Source of the DNA: an uncultured Butyrivibrio sp.
GTDB lineage: Bacteria > Bacillota > Clostridia > Lachnospirales > Lachnospiraceae
Reading direction: 5' to 3'
DNA: 64,000 nucleotides
Assembly: GCA_945928575.1 (NCBI GenBank)
Contig: CAMENP010000005.1
Location: 1 to 64,000, forward strand
Part shown: positions 1-11,034 of the stretch, one piece after another
Position numbering within the stretch: position 1 is the first letter of the stretch
How the letters are laid out: each line of letters starts with the position of its first letter
Notes under the pieces: model-generated
Database searches by the model: none
The model's input: the letters and a program-made list of their open reading frames with translations, nothing else
What the model was told of the DNA's origin: nothing
Made by a program: the position numbers and the translations under genes

Positions 1-89
1 TTCACAGGGCAGATCTTTTGATTATTTCGGGACATTTTCATTTTTGCTTGACACTAAAGATTGCACGTTTTCATTAAGTTTTGTACCTG

Positions 90-1922
90 TTATTTTTCCA
101 TCAGGTCTATAAAGGACACATATCCGGCATTTTCACTGTTTCTGCCGCTTTGCTTAACATTATAAAGAATATTTTTATCATTAACGATATAATATCTGTG
201 GCCGGAATAAAACGCCCTGCCAATGCCACCGGATATATCCGCCAGCTTCTTTGGTTTGCCGTCCGGCTTAACAATAAGATATGCGATATTATCATCAGTA
301 TATATTACACCTTTGTGGTTGGCTATTTTACCCACACTGTCGGCCGCTACCGTTTCCCTGTCTGACGATCCGGTAACGATATGAAGATTTCCGTCCGACG
401 AAACCGCCGCTATATACTCCGACTCTGACGAATATACTGCCTTGTCCGGATCATTTATTTCAAAAAGTGCTTTGTCTGATGCGCCTGACGCCGAATAGAA
501 TTTTCCGTCATATATATAATAGTTTATTACATTTTCTTCATACCAAATGCAATCTGCATCTTCCTTGCATTTATTGATTCTGACCGCTTCAGCGTCTGCA
601 CCGGCATAATAATACCCGTCATTTTTACGGTAAATTATTCCGGTCCCGGTATCGGCAAGATTGTCCGACAGGTCCTGGACTTCCGAATCCAGTACCGTTA
701 CATAACCGTCCTGACTCATCCGGGTCATGCATATCCTGCCATCAGTTGTAAGATAATAGACTTCATCTCCGCTTGTCCTGTATTTGGATAAGCCGTCCGT
801 TATCTGGGTCACGGAATCATCCGCGTATTTCATGATTTTTCTGCTGTTTACGATACCGTAATCTCCGGTTTCCATATCTATGTACACCACGGTTCCGTCA
901 TCGCACACCCTGAGCACATCTTTATCGTTGTTGTCCCTGCTTATGAGTGTAAGATTTCCGTCGCTGTCGCCAACGTAAAAAGAACTCTCGCCCGATGAAA
1001 AATCACTACTTTCACTGCTCGTTGTCAGAACATAATATTTGCCGTTATCACTGACTTTACACGCATGCGTAAACCCCTGTGCAACATCTATATCAATCTT
1101 AAGAGAATCCGTTCCGTTCATATAAAACACACCGCCGTCCGTTGTAGTATATACAATACCGTTCAGCCGTTCATTATAAGCCGCAAGTGAAGCTATTGAA
1201 GCCTCTATGGTATGTTTTTTGCCGTAGGAATATATGTAGATGCCGTCAGAATCATATCCGATAACCGCGTTGTCTCCGGCGGATATCATCGTCATGCCGC
1301 CGTCCGTGCTGCCCCAAAGCGCATTGCCCGCATCATCTGAAAGATATGCATATTTTCCGTCATAATAAAGCACCCTGCTGTGGTCAATATTCCTGATAAC
1401 ATTAATAATTATAACCGCTGCCGCTGCCGTAAAAATAACCGCCGCCACGCTTATAAAGACAGGGCGAAGTTTATCCTTAAATATTTTGTGGCTGACCACC
1501 AGATTCGAGGTGTCAAGCGTCTCTTTGCCATCATCAAATTTCAGTTCTCTGATGACCTCGGCCGGCTTTCTCCTGCCAAAATGTTTCTTAAAAAAAACAA
1601 TTACTCCGGCAACAAATTTTAAAACTGCATTTCTCGCCACATCAAAAGAAAGGCCCGCCGTTTCCAACCCGCCTTTCTGTGTATTCTGCCTTCCGTAGGA
1701 TTCCCTTGATACAACCGTGTCACGGCCCTTTTCCCTGTCATGTTCCTCCTTGGTGGAATGCATTATTCCGGGTGGGATCGCACCGGCCGTACCGGCCTTC
1801 TGCGCTTTTTCCCACTCTTCTTTACGTCTTAAATAATCCTCGTTAACATAGATAACACGCGCACCGCATTTAGGGCATACAGACTTGCTGTTATGCTCGA
1901 ATCCGCATTTATCGCATATCAT
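90..1922 (-). CDS. Zinc-ribbon membrane-anchored protein with repeat-rich (beta-propeller-like, DUF5050-like) extracytoplasmic region
   Basis: N-terminal CDKCG...CPKCG ribbon, single TM (VFISVAAVIFTAAAAVIIINVI), then repeated YYDGKYAYLSDD / DGTVVYID type blades. Confidence 0.65.
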   Translation of the reverse strand: MICDKCGFEHNSKSVCPKCGARVIYVNEDYLRRKEEWEKAQKAGTAGAIPPGIMHSTKEEHDREKGRDTVVSRESYGRQNTQKGGLETAGLSFDVARNAVLKFVAGVIVFFKKHFGRRKPAEVIRELKFDDGKETLDTSNLVVSHKIFKDKLRPVFISVAAVIFTAAAAVIIINVIRNIDHSRVLYYDGKYAYLSDDAGNALWGSTDGGMTMISAGDNAVIGYDSDGIYIYSYGKKHTIEASIASLAAYNERLNGIVYTTTDGGVFYMNGTDSLKIDIDVAQGFTHACKVSDNGKYYVLTTSSESSDFSSGESSFYVGDSDGNLTLISRDNNDKDVLRVCDDGTVVYIDMETGDYGIVNSRKIMKYADDSVTQITDGLSKYRTSGDEVYYLTTDGRICMTRMSQDGYVTVLDSEVQDLSDNLADTGTGIIYRKNDGYYYAGADAEAVRINKCKEDADCIWYEENVINYYIYDGKFYSASGASDKALFEINDPDKAVYSSESEYIAAVSSDGNLHIVTGSSDRETVAADSVGKIANHKGVIYTDDNIAYLIVKPDGKPKKLADISGGIGRAFYSGHRYYIVNDKNILYNVKQSGRNSENAGYVSFIDLMEK

Positions 1923-1949
1923 ATAAGATTCCTCCGGTCAATTGTTTAC

Positions 1950-3338
1950 CTAGAAGCTCATTTTATCTTCAAAATATGCTGCAAGATCTTCTATTTTGAT
2001 TCTTTCCTGCTCCATTGTATCTCTGTCTCTGACAGTTACACATCCGTCGTTCTCTGAATCAAAATCATATGTTACGCAGAACGGAGTTCCGATTTCATCC
2101 TGTCTTCTGTATCTCTTACCGATATTTCCTCTGTCATCAAACTCACAGTTGTACTTCTTGGAAAGTTCCGCATAGATTTTCTCGGCACCTTCATTGAGCT
2201 TCTTGGAAAGCGGAAGCACACCGATTTTGACAGGTGCGATTGCCGGATGGAAATGAAGAACTGTTCTTACATCTCCGCCTTCAAGTTCTTCTTCATCATA
2301 TGCCGAACATAAAAATGCAAGTGTAACACGGTCTGCACCGAGTGATGGCTCAATAACATAAGGGATATATTTGGAATTATCCTCATCATCAAAATATGAC
2401 ATATCGATTCCCGATGTATTCTGATGCTGTGTGAGGTCATAATCTGTTCTGTCAGCGATTCCCCAAAGCTCGCCCCATCCGAACGGGAAGAGGAATTCAA
2501 TATCGGTTGTACCCTTTGAATAGAAGCAGAGTTCCTCAGGAGAATGATCTCTTGCTCTCATCTCATCTTCTTTGATTCCGAGAGATTTAAGCCAGTTGAT
2601 ACAGAATTCTCTCCAGTATGAAAACCATTCGAGATCTGTTCCCGGTTTGCAGAAAAATTCGAGTTCCATCTGTTCAAACTCTCTTGTTCTGAATGTAAAG
2701 TTACCCGGTGTGATTTCGTTACGGAATGATTTACCGATCTGGCCGATTCCGAAAGGAACTTTCTTACGGGATGTTCTCTGAACATTCTTGAAGTTTACGA
2801 AAATACCCTGTGCTGTCTCAGGTCTTAAATAAACCGTATTCTTGGCATCCTCTGTTACACCCTGGAATGTCTTGAACATAAGGTTGAACTGTCTGATCTC
2901 CGTAAAATTATGCTTACCGCATGAAGGACATGCAATGTTATGGTCAGCAACAAACTGCTCCATTTCGTCCTTGCTCCATGCATCAACGGCACCGTCTATG
3001 GTAAAATTATTCTCGGATGCCCAGTCCTCAATAAGCTTGTCTGCGCGGAATCTTTCCTTACATTCCTTACAATCCATAAGAGGATCTGCAAAACCGCCGA
3101 GATGTCCCGATGCAACCCATGTCTGCGGATTCATGAGAATCGCGCAGTCAACACCTACATTATAAGGGCTTTCCTGAATAAATTTCTGCCACCATGCTTT
3201 CTTAACATTGTTCTTAAGCTCAACACCAAGATTTCCGTAATCCCATGTATTGGCAAGTCCGCCGTATATCTCCGAACCCGGATATACGAAACCTCTTGAT
3301 TTTGCTAAAGCAACAATTTTGTCCATTGTCTTTTCCAT
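1950..3338 (-). CDS. glyS: Glycyl-tRNA synthetase (single-chain class II type)
   Basis: [39 protein letters not shown]-terminus; class II motifs ([35 protein letters not shown]). Confidence 0.95.
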   Translation of the reverse strand: MEKTMDKIVALAKSRGFVYPGSEIYGGLANTWDYGNLGVELKNNVKKAWWQKFIQESPYNVGVDCAILMNPQTWVASGHLGGFADPLMDCKECKERFRADKLIEDWASENNFTIDGAVDAWSKDEMEQFVADHNIACPSCGKHNFTEIRQFNLMFKTFQGVTEDAKNTVYLRPETAQGIFVNFKNVQRTSRKKVPFGIGQIGKSFRNEITPGNFTFRTREFEQMELEFFCKPGTDLEWFSYWREFCINWLKSLGIKEDEMRARDHSPEELCFYSKGTTDIEFLFPFGWGELWGIADRTDYDLTQHQNTSGIDMSYFDDEDNSKYIPYVIEPSLGADRVTLAFLCSAYDEEELEGGDVRTVLHFHPAIAPVKIGVLPLSKKLNEGAEKIYAELSKKYNCEFDDRGNIGKRYRRQDEIGTPFCVTYDFDSENDGCVTVRDRDTMEQERIKIEDLAAYFEDKMSF

Positions 3339-3425
3339 AATATATACCTCGCTGTTATATCACATTAATCTCTTAGTGAAATATTTTATATGTTTTGAAC
3401 ATATTTTTCAAGTGTTATTATTAAA

Positions 3426-4169
3426 TTACATAAGTGCATCAAGAATTTCCAGAGAATTCATACGCCTGTCAACATATGTATTCATACATCTGGCCATGAC
3501 CATCCTCAATTCTTCCAGCACCTCATCGGACACCTTGAATGTAAAGAGCCTGCCGATTTCCGAATATACGATATATTGAAGCGTGTACACCGTTCCGCCG
3601 CATAAGGCTATCGCATCCGCTACATTTCGTATGCATCCGCTGCATACGATACCGTTATGCGATATTGAAAAACCGACGGCATTATCTTTGGCACCGCACA
3701 CACGGCATGTAAAGAAATCAGGGTATTCTCCGTTTAAGACAAGCATTTTCAATTCATACACATAACGCACCAGTCTGTTGTCAAGCTTGGGATTTAGCAA
3801 AGCTTTAAATGCCGCATAGATAAGATTAAGCATTTCTGCGCCATTCTGGTTCTCCACTGCGTAATACCCTGCCAGTTCCAGAAAATAACATGCCGTATAC
3901 GTCATTGTAAGATCCCCGGCCAGTTCCCTGAAATAGTTCGTAATCTCCGCATTCACAAGTGTATACGAATCTCTCCCGTATATCAGGTAGAAACTTCCGA
4001 ATGCAAAACTCTCGCTGGCTGCCATAAGATGATTGCCCGGTCTTCTTGCACCCCTGGCAAAAGCACTTATTTTGCCTTTTTCTTTGGTAAGAAGCACTAT
4101 TCTTTTGTCATGTTCTCCTATGGGTGCGGATGAAATCACCATTCCCATGACCTTAATCTGGTCAGCCAT
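3426..4169 (-). CDS. recO: DNA repair protein RecO
   Basis: RecO-like N-terminal OB fold (KVMGMVISSAPIGEHDKRIVLLTKEKGKISAFARGARRP), CRVCG...CSGC; downstream of era. Confidence 0.93.
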   Translation of the reverse strand: MADQIKVMGMVISSAPIGEHDKRIVLLTKEKGKISAFARGARRPGNHLMAASESFAFGSFYLIYGRDSYTLVNAEITNYFRELAGDLTMTYTACYFLELAGYYAVENQNGAEMLNLIYAAFKALLNPKLDNRLVRYVYELKMLVLNGEYPDFFTCRVCGAKDNAVGFSISHNGIVCSGCIRNVADAIALCGGTVYTLQYIVYSEIGRLFTFKVSDEVLEELRMVMARCMNTYVDRRMNSLEILDALM

Positions 4170-4176
4170 TCAGAAC

Positions 4177-5082
4177 TTAATCCTCTTTTCTGTATCCGAA
4201 ATTCTTGATAAGCAGATCCGAATTACGCCACTCTTTACGCACTTTGACCCAGAGTTTCAAATTAACCTTCTGCTCCATCATATGCTCTATCTCATAACGT
4301 GCAGCTGAACCGATTTTCTTAAGCATGGCACCGCCTTTGCCTATTATGATACCTTTGTGGCTGTCCCTTTCACAGATGATCGTCGCCTCGATATCCCATA
4401 TCGGTTCGCCTCCCGCGCCCTTGCGTTCTTTCATTTGTTCAATGGTGACTGCTATTCCGTGCGGGATTTCCTCACTCAGGCACCTCAGTGCCTTCTCACG
4501 TATCAGTTCAGATACAATCTGTCTCATCGGCTGATCGGTGACGGTATCCTCATCATAGTACATCGGACCTTCCCCCAGGTACATAAATATCACATCCGTA
4601 AGGTCGTCCGTGTTCGTTCCCTTAAGTGCGGATACCGGCACGATCTCCGCAAAGTCCATTTCCTTACGGTAAGTGTCTATAAACTTAAGGATCTCGTCCT
4701 TGCGTATCGTATCAACCTTATTGATGACGAGTATAACAGGCTTCTTGCAGCTCTTAAGTCTGGTTATTATGTGCTGCTCTCCCGCCCCGATATAATCGGT
4801 CGGTTCTACAAGCCATAACACAACATCAACATCCGCAAGTGTTTTCTCCGCAACATCCACCATAAATTCCCCAAGCTTATTCTTGGCTTTGTGTATTCCC
4901 GGTGTATCGAGAAAAATAATCTGTCCTCTCTCATCTGTATAAACCGTCTGTATTCTGTTACGGGTTGTCTGCGGTTTATTGGATGTTATTGCTATCTTCT
5001 GGCCTATCAGCCTGTTCATTAATGTGGATTTACCCACATTCGGGCGCCCGATGAGCGCCACAAATCCTGATTTTGTCTCCAA
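4177..5082 (-). CDS. era: GTPase Era
   Basis: GRPNVGKST, DTPGIH, NKVD plus C-terminal KH domain (IIIGKGGAMLKKIG). Confidence 0.97.
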   Translation of the reverse strand: METKSGFVALIGRPNVGKSTLMNRLIGQKIAITSNKPQTTRNRIQTVYTDERGQIIFLDTPGIHKAKNKLGEFMVDVAEKTLADVDVVLWLVEPTDYIGAGEQHIITRLKSCKKPVILVINKVDTIRKDEILKFIDTYRKEMDFAEIVPVSALKGTNTDDLTDVIFMYLGEGPMYYDEDTVTDQPMRQIVSELIREKALRCLSEEIPHGIAVTIEQMKERKGAGGEPIWDIEATIICERDSHKGIIIGKGGAMLKKIGSAARYEIEHMMEQKVNLKLWVKVRKEWRNSDLLIKNFGYRKED

Positions 5083-5099
5083 TTCATTATCCTCGGTTC

Positions 5100-8015
5100 T
5101 TATAATAAATTATATATTTCATCAAAAAGTTCCGCATTGTCGTCAATGCTGCCGCTGCTGCCTATGACGCAAAGCCTGTTGTCTGAGAGAATTGCTTTGA
5201 TTATAGGTTCAAGTGCCTTTATGTCGTCCTGATATGTGTTCAGCACGCCGGCTCTGTCCTTACGGTAATAATCTTCATCCGCACCGCGCATCCATGACTC
5301 AAAAGAGCGGCTTCCCTTACGCTGAGGTGTAAGCGGTATGTCAAGCCCGCTGAATGTTCCGATGATATATTTGGTCATCTCACGCTCCGTTGCATTGAAA
5401 TTCCTGATATATTCAGGTATTCCCTCGTATATGACGTCGGTCTGTTTAAGATTCGGATCCCGGTATGAACAGAAATATCCGTTTCCGGTCACATTGTAGC
5501 CGTTCATACATCCGTAAGCTCCGCCCTTGACTCGTATATTTATCCACAGGTAATCATAATCCATTATCGTCTTGAACACTTTAAGTGCAGGTGAATATTC
5601 AATTCCCTTGTCGCCGAAGCTTCCGCATCTGGCTACATAATTTACCTGCGAAGCGCTCTTATATGCACGTCTGATATTGGTATATTTGAAATTTCTTTCA
5701 ACGGTATCATATGTCACATCCGGAAGTTCATTTATGAATCCCGTTAAATTGTCCCTGACTGCCGTATATACAGCATCATCTCCGGTTAAGGATATGATGA
5801 GCCTGTCCGCGGTAAAAATGCGTTCCGTTATTTTGTTAAGTTTTGAAGATATGGTTTCCTTGCGTTCATCAAAATTATCGTACAGGTCGGATATAAATCT
5901 ATAATATGATATTCCCGATGTAAGTTCCGAATATCTCGATGTTTCAAGATATTGCGCGTTGCATGCCAGCACTGCCGATGAATGTCCGGATGACACCATA
6001 CGGTTCTGCAGTCTGGATTTGATTTCGGCAAGAATTTCTTTCATTCTCTTATAGTCGTCATAATGAGCATTAAATATCATCTCTTGAATGAGATCCATTG
6101 CCTTTGCATACTCCTCACCGATTGCCTTGCAGTCGATGTTGAATCTGGCACTTACCTTGTGGGTATGGATATTCTCATATGTCGAAAGTCCCGATGTTAT
6201 ACCTCCGGTGTGGATGTCGATTTCATTGGATATCTGCTCATATGTGTATCTGCCGGTGTCAACATACCCGAGAGCAGTGCCAAGCAGTCCCACATACGGG
6301 ATATCTTCGGTATCAACCGCTCCGATATCGAATGATAATTTAAGATATCCTATATCATTCGTGTAAACATTATGGTGATCGACCGTTACACCCGATATTT
6401 TTTCAAAATCATTATAAAGAGGTGCCGGTTCTTTTCGTATGTCATCCCTTGTAAGCATCGGTATTGTCTTAAGTTCCTCATCGGTAGAAGGCTCGGACTG
6501 GTATTTCTTGAGCTCTTTTGTCTCTTTTACAAGTCTTTCTATCTCTTCACCGGAAAGTGAAGCTTTATATGCAGCAAGCTTCTTCGCCACTTTCGCATCA
6601 TTGTCGGATGTAAGATTAATTACAGGCTTAAGGATCACAAGCGATGTGTGTGTATTCTCAAGCAGATATCTGCGTACAAGTCCTTCAAAATATCCCGTAT
6701 CTATATTGTTCTTAAGGAATTCATAAGTATCATTCTGGGCAAGGTGTATGAACGGGCTTTTCTCGTCGTAAAGCCAGCTGTCCATAAGGCTCAGGCCGTA
6801 CATAAGGCCATTCGGGAACTGCCCGAAATCCGCCTCGCGGTATCTGAATTCCATTGAATTGATTCCGGCTCTCAATGTATCTTTATTGATTCCGCCGTCC
6901 GCTATTTTCTTCAAAGTATCGTTAATAATACTTAAAAACTCATTCGCTCTGTCCGCGTCGGTATTTTTGGCTGCAATCGTAAACATAGGCTGTTTTAACG
7001 AGCTTTCGTATGAGCATATAATATCATCTCCGATACCTGCATCTATAAGTGCCTGGCGGACCTGCGCTCCCGGTGCCGAAAAAAGAGCATAATCCAGTAT
7101 CTGCATTGCGATATACAATTTCTTATCGAGAGTATCGCCGACAGACAGGTTATATGACAGATAAGTTCTGCCGGACGTTCCTTCGTCTTCGGTTACCGAG
7201 TACTTAGCTTCTACTGTGTGCATGGACTCAAACGGTTTCTGTGTCTTGATCTCGGAGTCAACTTCCATGTAATCATAATTTGAAAGATATTCCCTGTCCA
7301 GATATTCAAGTCTCTCCGCCATATCGCAATTACCGTAAAGATATATATAACTGTTGGACGGATGATATAATTTCTTATGGAATGCAAGAAAATCCTCATA
7401 ACTAAGATCCGGTATGCATTCAGGATCTCCGCCCGATTCCACGCTGTATGCGGTATCAGGATAAAGTGAATTAAGACAGTACCTGTTAAGCACGTCATCA
7501 GGTGAAGAATATGCACCCTTCATCTCGTTATAAACTACACCGTTATATTTAAGAGGTGCTTGTGCATTCTCAAGTTCGTAATGCCAGCCTTCCTGCATAA
7601 AAATCTGTTTTCTGGTATATATATTCGGATTAAAAACAGCATCCATATATACATCCATAAGATTACGGTAATCCACATCATTACAACTTGCCACCGGATA
7701 AACGGTCTTATCCGGATATGTCATCGCATTAAGAAATGTGTTAAGCGACCCTTTTACCAGTTCGATAAACGGATCCTTGACCGGATACTTCGCCGAACCG
7801 CACAGAACCGAATGTTCCAGTATATGCGGTACTCCCGTACTGTCAGGCGGCGGTGTGCGAAATCCTATCGAAAAAACTTTATTCTCATCATCATTGGCCA
7901 GTATAAGAACTCTTGCACCGGACTTTCTGTGTCTGAAAAGATATCCGTCGGATTTCAGTTCTTCTATTCTCTCTTCCTGTATAAGTTCATATTTGTCATT
8001 ATCAAACTTAATCAT
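5100..8015 (-). CDS. M16C-family zinc metallopeptidase (presequence-protease-like, insulinase family)
   Basis: Inverted zinc motif HILEHSVLCGSAKYPVKDPF; about 970 aa; start set at MIKFDNDKYEL because AAAGGA lies inside the first codons of the longer ORF. Confidence 0.93.
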   Translation of the reverse strand: MIKFDNDKYELIQEERIEELKSDGYLFRHRKSGARVLILANDDENKVFSIGFRTPPPDSTGVPHILEHSVLCGSAKYPVKDPFIELVKGSLNTFLNAMTYPDKTVYPVASCNDVDYRNLMDVYMDAVFNPNIYTRKQIFMQEGWHYELENAQAPLKYNGVVYNEMKGAYSSPDDVLNRYCLNSLYPDTAYSVESGGDPECIPDLSYEDFLAFHKKLYHPSNSYIYLYGNCDMAERLEYLDREYLSNYDYMEVDSEIKTQKPFESMHTVEAKYSVTEDEGTSGRTYLSYNLSVGDTLDKKLYIAMQILDYALFSAPGAQVRQALIDAGIGDDIICSYESSLKQPMFTIAAKNTDADRANEFLSIINDTLKKIADGGINKDTLRAGINSMEFRYREADFGQFPNGLMYGLSLMDSWLYDEKSPFIHLAQNDTYEFLKNNIDTGYFEGLVRRYLLENTHTSLVILKPVINLTSDNDAKVAKKLAAYKASLSGEEIERLVKETKELKKYQSEPSTDEELKTIPMLTRDDIRKEPAPLYNDFEKISGVTVDHHNVYTNDIGYLKLSFDIGAVDTEDIPYVGLLGTALGYVDTGRYTYEQISNEIDIHTGGITSGLSTYENIHTHKVSARFNIDCKAIGEEYAKAMDLIQEMIFNAHYDDYKRMKEILAEIKSRLQNRMVSSGHSSAVLACNAQYLETSRYSELTSGISYYRFISDLYDNFDERKETISSKLNKITERIFTADRLIISLTGDDAVYTAVRDNLTGFINELPDVTYDTVERNFKYTNIRRAYKSASQVNYVARCGSFGDKGIEYSPALKVFKTIMDYDYLWINIRVKGGAYGCMNGYNVTGNGYFCSYRDPNLKQTDVIYEGIPEYIRNFNATEREMTKYIIGTFSGLDIPLTPQRKGSRSFESWMRGADEDYYRKDRAGVLNTYQDDIKALEPIIKAILSDNRLCVIGSSGSIDDNAELFDEIYNLL

Positions 8016-8086
8016 TCCGCATTTTCCTTTCAAAAAAACCTCTGTTACATATTTTACTATGAAACAGAGGTTTTAATCAATATATT

Positions 8087-8833
8087 TTAATTGTTTTTCT
8101 TGAGAATAGGACGTAACGGATGATATATCAGTATCGTCACTAACGAGATGGCAAAACCTTTGAGCAGATTAAGCGGTGCGACACACATCACCACAAATGT
8201 TGTGATATTCTTAACATTTTTATTGACCGCCGTACCCATTGCTATAAGCGCATCCATAGGCATTCCGTACATCTCGGCGAATTTCGGCAGAAGATATACC
8301 GCATTGAACGCCGTTCCGGCAACCGCCATAACTATTGTTCCTATTATGCATGATATGATTGCTGTTTTCTTATTTTTCTTAATATGATAAATGATAGTCG
8401 CCGTAAGTATAAATGAACATCCCACAACGAAATTTGCCAGATCTCCGACAAATGCCGTTGATGTTCCCTTAAGAATAAGCTTGATCAGGATCTTAACAGC
8501 TTCCGCAAGCACACCCGCAACAGGTCCGAACGCGAATCCGCATATAAGCACCGGCAGTTCGGAAAAATCCAGCTTGTAAAACGGCGGTGCGAACCAGAGC
8601 GGTATCTCAAAGCACATAAGTATGCCCGAAATTGCCGACATTACACCGATCACAGCGACTTTACGGGTCGTAAGGATTTTCTCGGTGTCATTGTTTTTCT
8701 TCTTGATCGCGCGTTCAACAACATAGGCGATAATAAAAATTGCAGCGATTATTCCCACAAATTCAAGCAGGAAAATCACATTGGAACTTATGGCGTCCCA
8801 AAGTTTCTCAAAGTGTGATAAAAATTTAGTCAT
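8087..8833 (-). CDS. ribU: ECF transporter S component, RibU-like (riboflavin)
   Basis: Multi-TM protein with ECF S-component features (FPFYKLDFSELPVLICGFAFGPVAGV-type segment) downstream of an FMN riboswitch. Confidence 0.85.
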   Translation of the reverse strand: MTKFLSHFEKLWDAISSNVIFLLEFVGIIAAIFIIAYVVERAIKKKNNDTEKILTTRKVAVIGVMSAISGILMCFEIPLWFAPPFYKLDFSELPVLICGFAFGPVAGVLAEAVKILIKLILKGTSTAFVGDLANFVVGCSFILTATIIYHIKKNKKTAIISCIIGTIVMAVAGTAFNAVYLLPKFAEMYGMPMDALIAMGTAVNKNVKNITTFVVMCVAPLNLLKGFAISLVTILIYHPLRPILKKNN

Positions 8834-8897
8834 AATTCGTTCCTCCTAACATCCGGGCGGCCATCCGCCTGCCCTATTGTTCAGGGATGCCTTTTTG

Positions 8898-8931
8898 GCA
8901 AAAAAAGCACCTGAATATAATTCAGGTGCAT
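8898..8931 (-). terminator. Intrinsic terminator between FMN aptamer and ribU-like gene
   Basis: Minus strand GCACCTGAATTATATTCAGGTGC followed by TTTTTTT. Confidence 0.85.
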
Positions 8932-8976
8932 CAGAATCCGGGTGTAAGTATACCAAAAAAAGATATACACACGCTC

Positions 8977-9089
8977 ATCTTCTTCCATCCAGACTGTACT
9001 GTCGGTACCGGAATCTAACCGGTTCAGCAATGCTTCGCACCGCTCGCGGACTCTACCGCCGGTCGGGAATCTCACCCTGCCCTGAAGAT
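8977..9089 (-). ncRNA. FMN riboswitch (RFN element)
   Basis: Minus strand ATCTTCAGGGCAGGGTGAGATTCCCGACCGGCGGTAGAGTCCGCGAG...CCGGTTAGATTCCGGTACCGACAGTACAGTCTGGATGGAAGAAGAT; closing stem ATCTTC/GAAGAT. Confidence 0.96.
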
Positions 9090-9112
9090 TAATATTATTT
9101 TTATCACTAGCG

Positions 9113-9141
9113 ATTATAACTCATATATAGTAAGTGTGCAA
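9113..9141 (-). promoter_or_regulatory. Sigma-A promoter for FMN riboswitch/ribU transcript
   Basis: TTGCAC-N17-TATAAT on minus strand just upstream of aptamer. Confidence 0.75.
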
Positions 9142-9149
9142 GCTTTTTG

Positions 9150-11027
9150 TTAAAGAATGCACAGATCAAAATCACATGCGCTACGGAATGCTTCAAGAGC
9201 CGCAATTATGCCGTTACACATTATATCATCCGATGTTCCGTTGCGGCGTACACTAACCAGCCCGACACTGTATTTACCGATATCTCCGAGCGCCATATCT
9301 CCTTCTTCAAAATCGCTTACGGCAATTGTGTATCCGGTCTTTCTGAGTCTTGCGGCAGATGAAGCAACTTTATTGCTGTCCCTGAACTTATGTCTGCACG
9401 ACAATGAAAGTACCAGCTTTGACGGCTCTATTGCGTATATCCGCACTCTTCGTTCAAACTCTGACATAAACTGGTCCGATGCGATCTGTGCACCTGTAAG
9501 GTTAATCACATATCCTGTATTTTTCTCATTACGGGCAGAGGCTTCCTTAAGGACCTGCTCCATCACATATTCATTAATGGCTGCATCCAGTCCGCGGTAT
9601 TCCGCAAGTTCCGCAATCGTTGTATTATCAATGATATTTCCAGACAGATCTTTATATGTTACTCCGGCAAATCTGTATTTTACTCCTTTAACGCTTACGC
9701 CGGTATAATAGTCCACGCCAAAACCACGATATCCGGCTTCTATTGCCTCAGAAAGTTCCTGTACCATATATGTTCTTCCGTGAGTTGATTCATCCATACA
9801 ATCACTGTACATAAAGAAACGGTTTTTTCCTGATTTTTTGGCCTTATACATTGCATAATCCGCGTTCTGCATAATTTCCTTGACATATGCACCGTCATCA
9901 GGATATACCGCTGCCCCCATACTCATTGTACAATAATATCCGGTTCCCATAAGGTCCCATTTATGCTCAAAAATTTCTCTTATCCGGCCGGTAATATCCT
10001 GCATATCCGCATAATGATCCGGTTTGATTATTATGACAAACTCATCACCGCCAAGCCTGTAACAGCTGTCCGATATCGGTTCTATCTGCATAAGTGCCGT
10101 CGCTATATTCTGTAAAAGCACATCCCCGTACTGATGTCCGAGCGTATCATTTATCTGTTTAAAATCATCCAGGTCAAGATATATAAGTGTGCCTTTCTTG
10201 TTGCTGTTGGCCCCGTCAAGTTCTGCCTTTAAATCTCTTTCAAACTTAAGCCTGTTGTATAATCCTGTAAGGTAGTCGTTATTAGCCTGATATTCGGCTC
10301 TTTCGCGGTCTTTGACCCTCTCCGTGACATCGAGCACCGAACACATAAGAACCTGCTCTCCCTGTATCCACCTTATGTAGATAAAATCCAGGTCAAACCA
10401 TCTTCCCGATTTATCATCCGGCATATCCTTGATTGATGTATCCTGTGTTATATTCTGTGCAGAAAGTGCCTTTCCTATAACACTCTGCATTACCTCAGAC
10501 TTCTCAAGCGTCCTGTTCATAAGAAGCACATTTCTGTTCTCACAATCAAGAACCGCAACGCCGGCGGGTACACAGTCAAGAACATTGCCAAGAAGTTTGT
10601 ATGAGTCTTCAAGAGAGTCTGCAAATATTCTGTGTGATGCCACACTCTGTATAACAAGTGCTGCCTGTGTGATTGTCTTTACCGCATCTTCTTCACATCC
10701 GGCCTCCGTATGTGCGCAGACGTACATCGCAGCTTTCCGGTTAAGATATACCGGTACGCATATCACTTCAGAACCGTCATCAAGAGTGCGGACGCACATA
10801 TCCTTTTCGCCGCTGATATAATCCGATAATGATATATATCCGTCCGATGCCTTCCAGAATCCTGTTTCATCGCGCAATGCCACAACCGCAGTTTTATCCG
10901 GATTATCGTCCGACTGAACAAGGCATAACTCTTTCATCCCCGCGCTTGCAACACATTCCTTCAGAATTTCTTCTGCCGCCAGGGAAAAATCCTTTTCATA
11001 TGATAGAAATTTAAGCAGACATGGCAT
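9150..11027 (-). CDS. Diguanylate cyclase: sensor region + GGDEF + degenerate EAL domain
   Basis: CYRLGGDEFVIII intact; C-terminal EAL-like fold lacks EAL (RFAGVTY) and DDFG (SDFEEGD). Confidence 0.85.
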   Translation of the reverse strand: MPCLLKFLSYEKDFSLAAEEILKECVASAGMKELCLVQSDDNPDKTAVVALRDETGFWKASDGYISLSDYISGEKDMCVRTLDDGSEVICVPVYLNRKAAMYVCAHTEAGCEEDAVKTITQAALVIQSVASHRIFADSLEDSYKLLGNVLDCVPAGVAVLDCENRNVLLMNRTLEKSEVMQSVIGKALSAQNITQDTSIKDMPDDKSGRWFDLDFIYIRWIQGEQVLMCSVLDVTERVKDRERAEYQANNDYLTGLYNRLKFERDLKAELDGANSNKKGTLIYLDLDDFKQINDTLGHQYGDVLLQNIATALMQIEPISDSCYRLGGDEFVIIIKPDHYADMQDITGRIREIFEHKWDLMGTGYYCTMSMGAAVYPDDGAYVKEIMQNADYAMYKAKKSGKNRFFMYSDCMDESTHGRTYMVQELSEAIEAGYRGFGVDYYTGVSVKGVKYRFAGVTYKDLSGNIIDNTTIAELAEYRGLDAAINEYVMEQVLKEASARNEKNTGYVINLTGAQIASDQFMSEFERRVRIYAIEPSKLVLSLSCRHKFRDSNKVASSAARLRKTGYTIAVSDFEEGDMALGDIGKYSVGLVSVRRNGTSDDIMCNGIIAALEAFRSACDFDLCIL

Positions 11028-11034
11028 ATTATTA

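Noticed and set aside
3339-3425. T-box leader for glyS
   Set aside because: Upstream gap is too short and lacks a T-box sequence (AGGGTGGNACCGCG-like) or specifier stem.
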